The notes under the pieces: generated by a model
Told to the model about the DNA's origin: nothing
Seen by the model: only the letters and a program-made list of their open reading frames with translations
Database searches by the model: none
Source: Rhodopirellula sp. P2
GTDB taxonomy: Bacteria; Planctomycetota; Planctomycetia; Pirellulales; Pirellulaceae
Assembly (NCBI RefSeq): GCF_028768465.1
Contig: NZ_CP118225.1
Span: forward strand, 2,833,001-2,897,000
DNA length: 64,000 nucleotides
Reading direction: 5' to 3'
Shown here: one piece after another, positions 55,122 through 63,974 of the stretch
How the letters are laid out: each line of letters opens with the position of its first letter
Position numbering within the stretch: the first letter of the stretch is position 1
Program-made: the position numbers and the translations under genes

Positions 55122-57182
55122 TCAGGCCTTCTTCCCGTTAGGAGAGACCTTCTTCGCCGGGACGGTCGCAGGCTCGGACGTGAGCAAGCGACTGACCTTT
55201 TGATCGGCGACGTTGGCGGTTCCCGCCATGCTGAGCAGGCTGGTCAACTGCGTCCGAACATCGTCGGTGCTGGACATCCCCATCAGCTTGGCGATCAACG
55301 CCGCGATGGAGAGGTCCTTGACGCCGTCGGTGTCCAAGCCGAACTGAGCGATCAGTTCTTTGACTTGGTCGCGGAAGTAATCCGCGTTGCCGTCGAAGAA
55401 CGTGTTCTTGATGTCGGTCGCGACTTGGCTGTTGTAGACAAATCGATCGATCGCTTTGCCGCCTTTGACCGCGGAAGTGATCTGTTCGAAGAATTCTCCA
55501 TCGCCACCGACAATGTCGATTCGAGCCGCCTGCAGGGCTTCGCCGATGACACTCGCTTGGCTTTCGGCAATTCCGCGTTGGGCTTCGATCGCTGCGACTT
55601 CGACGAACTTTTCTTTCTCGAGTTTGAGTTTGAACTCTTCGTGGTCTTTGCCGACGCCATCGAGTTTCTTCATCGCTTCGGCTTTCTCGGTGATCCCGGT
55701 CGCTTCGGCGGTGTATTTTTCGCGAGAAACCTTGGCTTCGGCCAGGCCTTCTTTTTCCAGCGAAATGGCTTTGGCTTCTTGGACCTGAGCTTCGGCCAAG
55801 CCAGCGGCAGCGGATTGAGCGACTTCGGCTTCGGCCAGCATTTTGGTCGCAGCGGTTTCTTTTTCGGCCGCGTCGCGTTTGGCTTCGGCTTCGATGCGGA
55901 CTTTTTCAGCCAGCAACTCGCTGCTTTCTTTTTCCGCTTGGGCCAGCTTGGTTTGGCGAATCAGTTCTTCTTCCGCCTTCATTTGTGCGGCCGTGATCTG
56001 AACGGTTTTTTGACGCTCGGCCTTGGCGTGTTCTTCGGTGTCCTTGATTCGTTCTTGTTCTTCGACCACGGCTCGTTCGACCGCGACACGTTCTCGAATC
56101 ACTTCTTGAATGTTGCGTTTCTCGATTTCGATCGCCTTTTCTTTTTCGACTTCGGCGACGCCCACGACACGCATGCGATCGGTGGCTTCCAAGTCGCGAT
56201 CGCGATTGACGCGTTCCAGTTCGACCGCGTCCGTCTTTTCCTTGTTCCGCATCGCGACCAGGATCTGACGAGATTTGTTCTCTTCGGCGATCCCGATTTC
56301 TTCTTCGGTTTGGATCCGGGCTCGTTCTGATTCCAGTCGTTGCTCTTCGCGAACCTTGGCGGCGGAGGCTTGTTCACGCGAAGTGATTTCCGCGATTTCG
56401 CGTTTTTGTTTTTCGACCGCTTCGACGCGTTGACGTTCCAGTTCGAGGATCGTTTCTTCGGCTTCGACGTCCTGCTTCTTGAGCGTCTTTTCTTTGTCAC
56501 GGGTGAACTGGTTTTCCTTGACCTTTTCCGTCGAGGTCAGTTCGGTGATCTTCTTGATGCCCTCGGCGTCGAGGATGTTGGTTGGACTGAGCATGTCCAA
56601 CGGGGTTTGTTCCAGGTAATCGATCGCGGCATCGTCGAGTCGGTAACCGTTCAGGTCGGTGCCGATGACTTTGAGGATTTCTTCTTTGAACTTGTCGCGT
56701 TGGTCATACAGATCGACGAAGTCAAATTGTTTGCCGACCGTCTTCAGGGCTTCACTGAATTTCGCGTCGAACAGTTCTCGCAGTGTTTCCAGTTCGCTAC
56801 AGCGTTTGGCACCGATCGACTGAGCGACCTCTTTCATTTCCTCGGGGCTTTTGTCGACACGCACAAAGAACGCGACTTTGATGTCCGCGCGAATGTTGTC
56901 GCGGCAGATCAAACCTTCGCTGCCTTGGCGATGGATCTCAAAGCTTTTCAGCGTGAGGTCCATGAATTCATATTGCTGGATCAGCGGGATGATCAGCATG
57001 CCCTCGCCGGTCACGGCTCGGACGCCGCCCGCACCCGATTTCACGATCGCTCGATCGGGGCCGACCTTGATGTAGTAGCTCTTGAATAGCAGAGCGACGA
57101 CCAAGGCGATGAGGAACAGTCCTCCGACGACGATGATCAAAGCGTCTAAACCGACGGAATCGGTGATGAGAGCAGCCAGCAT
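55122..57182 (-). CDS. yqiK: Flotillin (YqiK/FloT-type)
   Basis: A 686-residue scaffold of membrane microdomains. One N-terminal membrane helix (ALIIVVGGLFLIALVVALLF, about 14-33) precedes a band-7/SPFH domain (about 40-225, KVGPDRAIVKSGAGGVRAVTGEGM, RDNIRADIKVAFFVRVDKSPEEM). A long coiled coil is rich in Glu/Ala/Lys (about 230-560; EAEAKRDAAEKETAATKMLAEAE), and a flotillin-type C-terminal region has VGGDGEFFEQITSAVKGGK and IAALIAKLMGM. The coiled coil drives oligomerisation. It lies between the OB-fold membrane gene (107 bases upstream) and the AAA+ gene (2 bases downstream). Confidence 0.92.
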   Translation of the reverse strand: MLAALITDSVGLDALIIVVGGLFLIALVVALLFKSYYIKVGPDRAIVKSGAGGVRAVTGEGMLIIPLIQQYEFMDLTLKSFEIHRQGSEGLICRDNIRADIKVAFFVRVDKSPEEMKEVAQSIGAKRCSELETLRELFDAKFSEALKTVGKQFDFVDLYDQRDKFKEEILKVIGTDLNGYRLDDAAIDYLEQTPLDMLSPTNILDAEGIKKITELTSTEKVKENQFTRDKEKTLKKQDVEAEETILELERQRVEAVEKQKREIAEITSREQASAAKVREEQRLESERARIQTEEEIGIAEENKSRQILVAMRNKEKTDAVELERVNRDRDLEATDRMRVVGVAEVEKEKAIEIEKRNIQEVIRERVAVERAVVEEQERIKDTEEHAKAERQKTVQITAAQMKAEEELIRQTKLAQAEKESSELLAEKVRIEAEAKRDAAEKETAATKMLAEAEVAQSAAAGLAEAQVQEAKAISLEKEGLAEAKVSREKYTAEATGITEKAEAMKKLDGVGKDHEEFKLKLEKEKFVEVAAIEAQRGIAESQASVIGEALQAARIDIVGGDGEFFEQITSAVKGGKAIDRFVYNSQVATDIKNTFFDGNADYFRDQVKELIAQFGLDTDGVKDLSIAALIAKLMGMSSTDDVRTQLTSLLSMAGTANVADQKVSRLLTSEPATVPAKKVSPNGKKA

Positions 57183-57288
57183 GAGCGTTCTTTCGTGTGT
57201 TTGACCGCGGGATGATTCGACGGACGAATCCTGGAAGTAATTTGCCTGTTGGTCAGGCGTGGAATGTCAGTCGACGGGGCGCGCCAAA

Positions 57289-58005
57289 TTACGCCGCGGG
57301 GGGCGAATCAGCCTGCACCAGGTAGGTTTTGGTGTTTTGATCATAGCTCACCACCGTGACACGTCCCCCTTTTGGGATGATTTCACCACCGGTTCGGACG
57401 GAAATCAGCAGGGGGGCCGCATCAGTGGCAAAACGCGCACGACCGAACGATTCGTCGGCCTGACGGGTTTCGATGACCGCCGATCCGCCAACCAGGTTGG
57501 AGGCATGGAATTCGACGGGAGGAACCAGCATCCGGTGCAGTGGCCAGGTCACGATTTTGGTCGCGACGATCCCCAGGACTCCGTTGCGAATGGTCAGCAA
57601 ACCGCTGGTCAGGAACGTGGGGTCATAGTGCCGCACGTCGTAGCCAAACCACAGGTAAAAGCTGATCACCCAAAACAGAACGCTGAAAACGGACAGCCAG
57701 ACGACCAGGGGAACCCGGTCCAGATTCATGGCTCGCAGGGTCGCCGCCCCGGTGCCACCGAACCAATCGCTGTGCATCGGTTCGCCGGCGGTGTCCACGC
57801 CCCAATCGCCACCGAGGTCCCCCGCCAAATCGGGGGCATCGAGATCGGGGACGTCCAAGTCGACATCCACATCCGCGCCGAGATCGATCACGCCCAGCAA
57901 GGCAATGATGGCGTACAGCAGAAACAACGTGGCCAAAACGGTGGCTGGCCACATGGGGCCGACCAGGATCGAATCAAGTCGATCAGTCCAAGTGATTGCC
58001 AACAT
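57289..58005 (-). CDS. Membrane protein with OB-fold domain (YqiJ/NfeD-like, DUF1449)
   Basis: A 238-residue protein with three probable membrane segments (VLATLFLLYAIIALLGVI near 23-40, VPLVVWLSVFSVLFWVISFY near 98-117, and one near 130-150). An Asp-rich linker (VDVDLDVPDLDAPDLAGDLGG) follows the first. The C-terminal 75 residues (LVGGSAVIETRQADESFGRARF then GEIIPKGGRVTVVSYDQNTKTYLV) form the beta pattern of a NfeD-type OB fold. Such proteins pair with flotillins (yqiJ-yqiK in E. coli). It is the first gene of the flotillin operon; the flotillin start lies 107 bases downstream. Confidence 0.82.
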   Translation of the reverse strand: MLAITWTDRLDSILVGPMWPATVLATLFLLYAIIALLGVIDLGADVDVDLDVPDLDAPDLAGDLGGDWGVDTAGEPMHSDWFGGTGAATLRAMNLDRVPLVVWLSVFSVLFWVISFYLWFGYDVRHYDPTFLTSGLLTIRNGVLGIVATKIVTWPLHRMLVPPVEFHASNLVGGSAVIETRQADESFGRARFATDAAPLLISVRTGGEIIPKGGRVTVVSYDQNTKTYLVQADSPPAA

Positions 58006-58192
58006 GCATCTGTCTCCTGAAAAGAATCCTCACGGGGCACGCGGGGGGAAGGGATCTTATCACGAGGCGGGAATGCCTGCCGCACGGGGCGCTCGAATGC
58101 CGGTTTGTTGCCAAGAAGCGATCTGTTGAATCGCCTGAGAAAGAAGTACAAGCACGCCTGCAAAACCCGCTCTCTTTTCGCGTGCCTTTTTG

Positions 58193-59611
58193 ATGGACCG
58201 AATCCCCGTCTCCGCCACCACCCAATCGATCCCAGCTGCCGGCGGGAGCGACCGAAACCTCACTCGAAGTATGGGGGATGCGGCGTGTTTTGGCGGCATG
58301 GTGGGATGCGGTGAAACCTATTTTTCCGCGTTTGCGTTGGCGGTGGGATTGAGTGAAACCGCTTCGGGTTTGGTTGCCAGCATTCCGCTGCTGGTGGGCG
58401 GGGTGATCCAGTTGGTGTCGCTGAAAGCCATTGCCTGGATTGGCGGCTACCGACGTTGGATCGTTGCCGGTGCGGTATTGCAATCGCTCGCGTTTTTGCC
58501 GCTGGCCTATGCGGCTTGGACCGGAAGTCTGTCGATCGTGATGTTCCTGTTGATCGCGTCGGTGTACTGGGCGGCAGGTCTTTCGACCGGGCCCGCCTGG
58601 AACACTTGGATTGAACAGATCGTGCCCGTGGCAGGGCGAGCCCGATTCTTTTCCAAGCGATCTCGACTGCAACAGATTTGCACCTTCTCGGGTTTGATGG
58701 TCGCCGGTTTGGTGTTGCAGTGGACGTCCCAGGAAGGCATCGCATTGACCGGGTTTGCAGGGTTGTTCTTCGTCGCCGCGATCTTGCGATTGGTGTCGGC
58801 AAGTTTCTTGCACCGCACACGCCATGTTCAATCCGTCCCCCTGCACGTCGAGCATTCCCCGGCGAGCGTCACGGGGGAGCATCCCCTGGAAGAACCCGTT
58901 GACGATCGATCTGCGATTCAGTTGCTGGCTTATTTGGTTGCCATGCAAGTCTTCATCCAGCTCAGTGGTCCGTACTTTGTGCCGTACATGCTGGGGCAAC
59001 TGGAGTTTGACTACGTCGTCTACGTTGGCTTGATCGCGCTCGCCTTCCTCAGCAAGGTCATCTCATTCGCGTTTTGGGGACGCATCGCGGAAGAGTCCGG
59101 TGCGGCGAAGGTGCTGTGGTTCGGCGGCATCGGATTGGTGCCACTGGCATCGCTGTGGATTGTCTCCACCAACCTGGTGTGGCTGGCGATGATTCAGATC
59201 CTCAGTGGCATCGCTTGGGCGGCGTATGAACTGGGGTTCTTCCTGATGTTCTTTGAAACCTTGCCTGCGAAGCATCGAACCCGGTTGCTGACCTATCACA
59301 ACTTTGCCAACACACTGGCCATTTGTGTGGGCGCTCTGGCCGGGGCAGCGATTTTGGCGTACTGGGGCGCTCAATCGCAGACCTATTACTACCTGTTCGG
59401 CCTGTCATCGACGGGCAGGTTGCTTTGCCTGATCTTGTTGGTCGGGGCCGTTCTTCCCAAGCATTCCCTGAAATCGATCGGAATGCGAGTGCTCGCGATT
59501 CGACCCGGGGCGGGCAGCGTGACCGCCCCGATCATTGCCAGTGCTGAAGAGCAACCTTTGGTCAATCGTTCATCGCTGACAGCCTCCGCAGAGTTCATTG
59601 GCCCCCGCTGA
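58193..59611 (+). CDS. Major facilitator superfamily transporter
   Basis: A 472-residue membrane protein with about twelve hydrophobic segments (for example LLVGGVIQLVSLKAIAWIGG, WIVAGAVLQSLAFLPLAYA, VYVGLIALAFLSKVISFAFW). MFS-type loop motifs include RARFFSKRSRLQQ between helices 4-5 and GRIAEESGAAKVLW between 8 and 9. The short hydrophilic N-terminus (MDRIPVSATTQ) begins at the ATG at 58193; a TTG one codon upstream is possible. It is divergent from the flotillin operon, sharing a gap of 187 bases. The substrate is unknown; the sequence does not resemble well-known sugar or drug transporters enough to name one. Confidence 0.8.
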   Translation: MDRIPVSATTQSIPAAGGSDRNLTRSMGDAACFGGMVGCGETYFSAFALAVGLSETASGLVASIPLLVGGVIQLVSLKAIAWIGGYRRWIVAGAVLQSLAFLPLAYAAWTGSLSIVMFLLIASVYWAAGLSTGPAWNTWIEQIVPVAGRARFFSKRSRLQQICTFSGLMVAGLVLQWTSQEGIALTGFAGLFFVAAILRLVSASFLHRTRHVQSVPLHVEHSPASVTGEHPLEEPVDDRSAIQLLAYLVAMQVFIQLSGPYFVPYMLGQLEFDYVVYVGLIALAFLSKVISFAFWGRIAEESGAAKVLWFGGIGLVPLASLWIVSTNLVWLAMIQILSGIAWAAYELGFFLMFFETLPAKHRTRLLTYHNFANTLAICVGALAGAAILAYWGAQSQTYYYLFGLSSTGRLLCLILLVGAVLPKHSLKSIGMRVLAIRPGAGSVTAPIIASAEEQPLVNRSSLTASAEFIGPR

Positions 59612-59908
59612 TAGTCGACCGCGTGGAAAGCCGACGAAGAACGTCACCTTCTTGCTGCCATCGGAGCGATGCGGCAGTATTCGCTCCGCATCTCGGTCAA
59701 TTGCCCACAGCAGGTGCGGAAAAAACGAAAGGCACCATCAAGCCTGAATGTAAAGCAGGGGCTCAAGAAAAACAGACGGTGCCCACCTTGTGGTTCATTG
59801 GCACGAACCATGGGGGGGGTATGCTCGCTCAAGCCAACAGTCAGTCTTGGCATTGAAACACGTAAGCAGTTCCAATTAGTTCATGGAATTTAAACGGGGA
59901 GAAAACAG
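59612..59908. other. Intergenic stretch upstream of the decayed lipoprotein gene
   Basis: About 300 bases between the MFS gene and the DUF1573 pseudogene. Nothing is recognised apart from a GGGGAG ribosome-binding site just before 59909. Confidence 0.5.
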
Positions 59909-60529
59909 ATGACAGCGAGAGCTCATACGTCAAATCGGCATCTTCCAACGTGCTTGCATTTATCCGTACTCGTGTTACTGATTGCAGGGTGTGTAAAAAC
60001 ATTTGGAAGTGAGCCTCTGAAAAAAAAATGCAACTGATCGGAAGGAGATCGAACTCGATTTAACCGACACTGGCAACAAAATTGACTTTGGAGAATTTTG
60101 GGTCGGTGAAAAACCGACAATTGATCTGTTGATTCGAAATACTTGGTCACATGACATGGTCTTCAAAAAGTTAACCGCAAGTTGCGGATGCTCTGGAGGT
60201 GTCTACGATTCACTTGTCATAAAACCTAGTGAGCGCGGGCGCGTCAGTGTGTTCCTGGAGGCAGGGTCGTCGACCCTCATTTCCTAGAGCCACTTATCGG
60301 GTTTGCATTCCTGCGGGACAAGACATTTACGTTGCCGTTGCGTGGAACTTGGAAGGATATTGAAGCTCCAGCGACGTTGCAAACCGACGCGGCGACAAAA
60401 GTCTCGATCGAAGTCGAGCCACGGAGCGGCAACACATCGTTGATGAAGGTTAACCTTGAACGCGAGATCGACCCAGGACGGGCAACGTTGGTGATAGGGG
60501 CACAGTCAATTTCCTTTAACCTGAAGTGA
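59909..60529 (+). pseudogene. DUF1573-type lipoprotein gene with two compensating frameshifts
   Basis: The ATG at 59909, behind GGGGAG, begins a lipoprotein signal (LSVLVLLIAGC lipobox). The frame stops at 60035-60037 after a run of nine A (60020-60028). Removing one A continues as ATDRKEIELDLTDTG, NKIDFGEFWVGEKPT and FKKLTASCGCSGGV, the CGC pattern of DUF1573. That frame stops near 60284; a one-base insertion in the GGG near 60265 would restore the first frame, which continues with FLEPLIGFAFLRDKT and RGTWKDIEAPA to a stop at 60529. The total would be 206 residues. Both indels are in homopolymers, so sequencing error, slippage or decay are all possible. Confidence 0.75.
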
Positions 60530-60538
60530 GATTTGGTG

Positions 60539-61411
60539 ATGTTGAAATATATCCTAGTTTTCATGACTTCACTACTTGGTCACGCGCAAGCGCAAGAGGT
60601 ACCCTTCCCCAATGAGAAATTAGAGACGTTGTTCGCAGGCATGCGGACGATTGATGAAAGCCGAGGTGCCCATGCGTTTGCAGCAACCATCAAACTAGTC
60701 GAAGATCACCGCGGTAGCGTCACGGATTTGAGTTACCTGTATCTCCGTGCGGTCAACGAGAAGGGACAGAAGATAGTCGGGTATGCGACGGTCCAAAGAT
60801 TGCCGTTCTGGAAGGTGAAGCTCTCGAGCAATGGCGAGGACCATTTTCTTTATGGTTCACGTTATCGGTTGGCACCAGCCGCAAAGGACGAGGACAAGAA
60901 AGACCCGTTTCCGATCCCCTCCTTTGATCCTATTTCACATTCGATGAGACCGATCAGCGCCATCCGCGGTCCGGTTTCCACTGCGAAAGGCTGGCACTAC
61001 CGCCGTTCGGCGAAGTACTTAGAGAACTTTAAAGATGGCAAACATTTCGAACTCATTTATAAGGATCCAGGAACTGGATTGGTGAAGGACAAAATCACCT
61101 TGTTCCGATTTGATCGAAGGCCGACACCGCATGTCGTTCAGTGGGACCTGCGTTGCGTACTTAAAAATGGAGCGGAGTTTGATGGTGCCAGCACCGTGAC
61201 AGAATGGGGAGAAGTGGCGGAGGACCATTACCTTCCAAAGACAATCCATGGCGCGACGTCACTCCCTGGGAACGGGCCGAAGTACGTCGGTGCCATCGAG
61301 ATTCAATGGGACTTTGATGTCCCACATTTTGACGTTGATGCCAGTGATTGGGTCGATGTGCTGGCAAAGTCGTTCTCAGTTGACCCGTTTCTGGAGATTG
61401 AAGATGAGTAA
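60539..61411 (+). CDS. Exported protein of unknown function
   Basis: I do not recognise the family. The 290 residues start with a signal peptide (MLKYILVFMTSLLGHAQAQE) at the ATG at 60539, 10 bases after the DUF1573 stop. A beta-rich body follows, with YLYLRAVNEKGQKIVGYATV, KHFELIYKDPGTGLVKDKI, RFDRRPTPHVVQWDLR and VGAIEIQWDFDVPHFDVD. It is not visibly damaged. The stop overlaps the ATG of the next gene (ATGAGTAA at 61404-61411), so three genes are probably one operon. The lower GC content of this operon than its surroundings suggests it was acquired. Confidence 0.65.
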   Translation: MLKYILVFMTSLLGHAQAQEVPFPNEKLETLFAGMRTIDESRGAHAFAATIKLVEDHRGSVTDLSYLYLRAVNEKGQKIVGYATVQRLPFWKVKLSSNGEDHFLYGSRYRLAPAAKDEDKKDPFPIPSFDPISHSMRPISAIRGPVSTAKGWHYRRSAKYLENFKDGKHFELIYKDPGTGLVKDKITLFRFDRRPTPHVVQWDLRCVLKNGAEFDGASTVTEWGEVAEDHYLPKTIHGATSLPGNGPKYVGAIEIQWDFDVPHFDVDASDWVDVLAKSFSVDPFLEIEDE

Positions 61412-61452
61412 GGTTAGCTTGACGTTTTTTTGCTTGGTTCTTTTTCGCCTCG

Positions 61453-62700
61453 TCAGCAGAATCGGTGGGTTTGATTTGGCTCAGGGAGCTTTCCTAGCTG
61501 GTGATACAGGGCGATTTCGATCGTTTTATACGATTTGAAACCGTAGGCCTTTCTCAACGCCAGTTTGGCTTTGGTGTTCATGCCCTCGACGCTACCGTTG
61601 GAGATTTCACCACGAGCGAGAAACCAGTTCAACAGTAGCGTTCGGTGCCTGCGTAGTGTGCGTGCCATGCCCTTCATCGGTTCGATTTTCGAATGCATCG
61701 CTCGAGTACACCATTGATCGAGAAACCTGCCTGCCCAGGCCGGACTTTGGTAGCTCCAGAACCGTTGGAAGTCTTCTCGCATCAGATAAGCTTTGATGCT
61801 CTTCAGGTTGTATTGCAGGAGATCATCAAGCTTGACCGTTTGCTTGTCCGTCAGATTCTCTGGGCGTTTTAGAAGGCACCATCGAGACCCTTTGAGCACC
61901 TCTTCATAGCCATCCGCTTTCAACTGCCGGGCCTCCTCAACCCGAACCTTGTTGAGTGCATCGCCGAACTTCTTCATCACGTGGTATCGGTCCAAGATGT
62001 GAACCGCATCGGCGGCCTTCTCGGCGATCACGTTCATGTACTGACGCCACATGTCAGTGCAAATGAACTTCAAGCTCTGAATCGATGTCTCTGGAACGGC
62101 ATTGAAAAAACCACGCAGACTTTCCTCGGTTCGATCCCGAGCGACGTAAAGCAACCGTCGGCAGTCGGCATCAATCTGGTAGACCAGCGTCAGGTACTTG
62201 TGTCCTCGACGGTAGGCAATCTCATCGACGCCAATTGCTTCGACCGGGCCGATTTCCCGGTGAATCAGTCCCCAACGAACCACCCAGTCAATCGCCCGGT
62301 AGACCGTGTCCCAGCTGGTGCCAAAGATCAACGCGGTTTCCTTCCAACTCAGTCGCTTGGCCCAAGCGGCGAGAAAAATTCGATAGCTGTAAGTGCTGCG
62401 ATGCTTTCCATCAGCCCAAGGAACTTTCTCGATCACCACGCCACAGGCGGGGCAGGCAACTCGCCTCATCGCGTAAAGAAAGAACACCGGGAAACCCCAC
62501 AGCGGCACAAACTCGAACCGCCTTTCTCCTCGGGTGTCGTATCCGGGGCGTTTCTTTCCGCAGCCGCTGCAAACAGGGCGACTTCGCGCGTGTGGCTTGA
62601 TGCTGATCCAGATCGCTTGGTTGTCCTCGCTCCAACGGATGCTTGTGTAGACAAACCCCTTTTGCTTTTCGGCTCGGTTGAGGATAGTTTTGAGCTGCAT
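61453..62700 (-). CDS. ISL3-family transposase
   Basis: A 415-residue transposase of the ISL3 group. An N-terminal zinc-binding part (CSGCGKKRPGYDTR and RRVACPACGVV, four Cys pairs) precedes the helix-turn-helix (LSWKETALIFGTSWDTVYRAI). Catalytic residues are the Asp in AIGVDEIAYRRGHKYLT and the next Asp in FICTDMWRQYMNVI, with the Glu probably in NGSVEGMNTKAKLALRKAYG. All signature regions are present and the frame is intact, so the enzyme may be active. The ATG at 62698-62700 is clear. The gene fills most of the element at 61447-62968. Confidence 0.95.
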   Translation of the reverse strand: MQLKTILNRAEKQKGFVYTSIRWSEDNQAIWISIKPHARSRPVCSGCGKKRPGYDTRGERRFEFVPLWGFPVFFLYAMRRVACPACGVVIEKVPWADGKHRSTYSYRIFLAAWAKRLSWKETALIFGTSWDTVYRAIDWVVRWGLIHREIGPVEAIGVDEIAYRRGHKYLTLVYQIDADCRRLLYVARDRTEESLRGFFNAVPETSIQSLKFICTDMWRQYMNVIAEKAADAVHILDRYHVMKKFGDALNKVRVEEARQLKADGYEEVLKGSRWCLLKRPENLTDKQTVKLDDLLQYNLKSIKAYLMREDFQRFWSYQSPAWAGRFLDQWCTRAMHSKIEPMKGMARTLRRHRTLLLNWFLARGEISNGSVEGMNTKAKLALRKAYGFKSYKTIEIALYHQLGKLPEPNQTHRFC

Positions 62701-62797
62701 CTTGTCGGTCCTGGGATGTTGCTGAAGTGTTGCAACAACATCAATAGCTCAGTGTCCGGCAAGATGCATCTTCTTTTTTGTGACGTAATTGCTGGAG

Positions 62798-62871
62798 CCC
62801 CTTCCGCCTCGCCTTCGCATCGGCCTGACACTGGCCCGGCCCAGGTCGATGCGAAGGCGAGGCGGGAGGGG
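62798..62871. repeat. 25-bp-stem inverted repeat inside the ISL3 element
   Basis: Arm one (62798-62822) and arm two (62847-62871) pair with one mismatch around a 24-base GC-rich loop. Sequence core is CCGCCTCGCCTTCGCATCG. It lies upstream of the transposase gene and within the element. Confidence 0.85.
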
Positions 62872-63423
62872 CGGCCCCATTCTGCTGAGCCCGAGCCGAG
62901 GTCGACGCACGGCCCCCATTTCAACCACGTCCCAAAACGCTTCCACCCACTGATTCGGCGGAAGAGCCTCTTTTTCTAACTTGTCGGGCATCTGGTGAAT
63001 GCTTGGTGAAGATTGAATTATATTGCGGATATGAAGATCAAGAAACCTCATGCTTTGTTGATGAGGGAGGAAATTGTGGTGGGGCGGAATATCATGAAGG
63101 TATAGATGATGGGAACTTTTATCACTGGATCTCAGAGAGTTGGCCGCTGACTGGGAACCGGGTTCAGCCGGAAGAAATCTATGAATTCACTGACCTTCAC
63201 TATGAAGAGTTGGATTGTGGAGACTTTAATTTTTGCTCGTACCACTGGGACGAAAACAACAACATGATTTGCGCAAGCGATGTGAGCACTGTGTTCAACG
63301 AAAAAATCATCCAGAATTCGACCACTGCCTGTGAGGAGTTTTGACTCAACTCTCAGACTACGTTAGCCCATGACTGGCAGACTCCAGAGGGATTTTTCGA
63401 ATTCCCTTCCGGAGACCACTCAT

Positions 63424-63624
63424 GTGAGAAAAAAGAAACGGAGACGACGCGCGTTCGACACGGAGTGCATGCAGAACTCCGTCTATCTGACTGTCAAGCA
63501 AGGTTACTCGTTCAAAGCCGCGTTTGATTCGCTGGGCATTGACGTTACCACGCTTCGCGTTTGGTATCGAAAGTTTGCCGCGCCGCCAGAGGCCGTCAGC
63601 GATGACGTAACGAGTCCGAGTTGA
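63424..63624 (+). pseudogene. Transposase OrfA-like remnant
   Basis: A helix-turn-helix fragment of about 66 residues from GTG 63424 (ATG 63370 is also open): RRRRAFDTECMQNSVYLTV, GYSFKAAFDSLGIDVTTLR, VWYRKF. The pattern matches the first 50 residues of IS3/IS1-type OrfA proteins (recognition by helix-turn-helix). It stops soon after, without the leucine-zipper end or an OrfB, so it is probably a broken remnant. Confidence 0.55.
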
Positions 63625-63758
63625 TTGGCGTGGGGGTGGCTGGCTAGTGGGGGCAGGCGGGTTCTTGGGTGGTAAACCCCGAGGCGATTCGGTGCATGTA
63701 ACCGGAGGGGTGTCGGCCGGTTCTGATGGAACAACCAGCGCTGGAATCTCTATCGGGA

Positions 63759-63974
63759 TCACGCGTTAGGCATGCGAATGAGGAAGTTTCGGCGTTTGAC
63801 CATCGCCTGGTCAATAATTGATTGCTGGTACAGCTCCGTTTCGTCACAAAAGAATCGGATGCCACGGATCACGACTTTTCCGGAGCTACCTGGTTTCAGC
63901 TTGAGCCGCCAAGCCGCTGCTGCGGCGTCATCAAACGTTAGCTTTGCGTCGGTTTTAGGTTGCTTTCGGAACAC
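63759..63974 (-). CDS. Short open frame of unknown function near the window edge
   Basis: A 71-codon frame with a GTG start at 63974. It encodes an Ala/Lys-containing segment (FDDAAAAAWRLKLKPGSSG) and VVIRGIRFFCDETELYQQ. No family is recognised and no ribosome-binding site is clear. It may be a real small gene or chance. Confidence 0.3.
   Translation of the reverse strand: MFRKQPKTDAKLTFDDAAAAAWRLKLKPGSSGKVVIRGIRFFCDETELYQQSIIDQAMVKRRNFLIRMPNA

Larger units (their letters stand above)
61447..62968 (-). mobile_element. ISL3-family insertion sequence with defined ends
   Basis: A 1522-bp element flanked by an identical 8-bp duplication TCTTTTTC (61439-61446 and 62969-62976). The ends are imperfect 24-bp inverted repeats sharing G-CTC-T-C-GC- and GAATC-GTGGGT (19 of 24 positions). 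It carries one intact transposase gene on the minus strand. Duplication length and gene type both fit ISL3. It also holds a large hairpin between the gene and its right end. Confidence 0.9.
61404..63344 (+). pseudogene. Small cysteine-rich exported-protein gene interrupted by an ISL3 element
   Basis: The 5' part (61404-61446) encodes MSKVSLTFFCLVLF, a signal-peptide start. The 3' part (62977-63344) encodes a Cys-rich, acidic sequence including LYCGYEDQETSCFVDEGG, NCGGAEYHEG and FNFCSYHWDENNN. Removing the 1522-bp element and one copy of the 8-bp duplication fuses the two in frame into a 136-residue protein. It has about ten cysteines after the signal, hinting at disulphide bonds. No family recognised. 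It is the third gene of the operon with DUF1573 and the 290-residue protein. Confidence 0.85.

Noticed and set aside
61431..63013. TGCTTGGT on both sides as the ISL3 target duplication
   Set aside because: It also occurs at both junctions (61431 and 63000), but the inverted ends do not match there, while TCTTTTTC sits directly beside matching ends and restores the frame.
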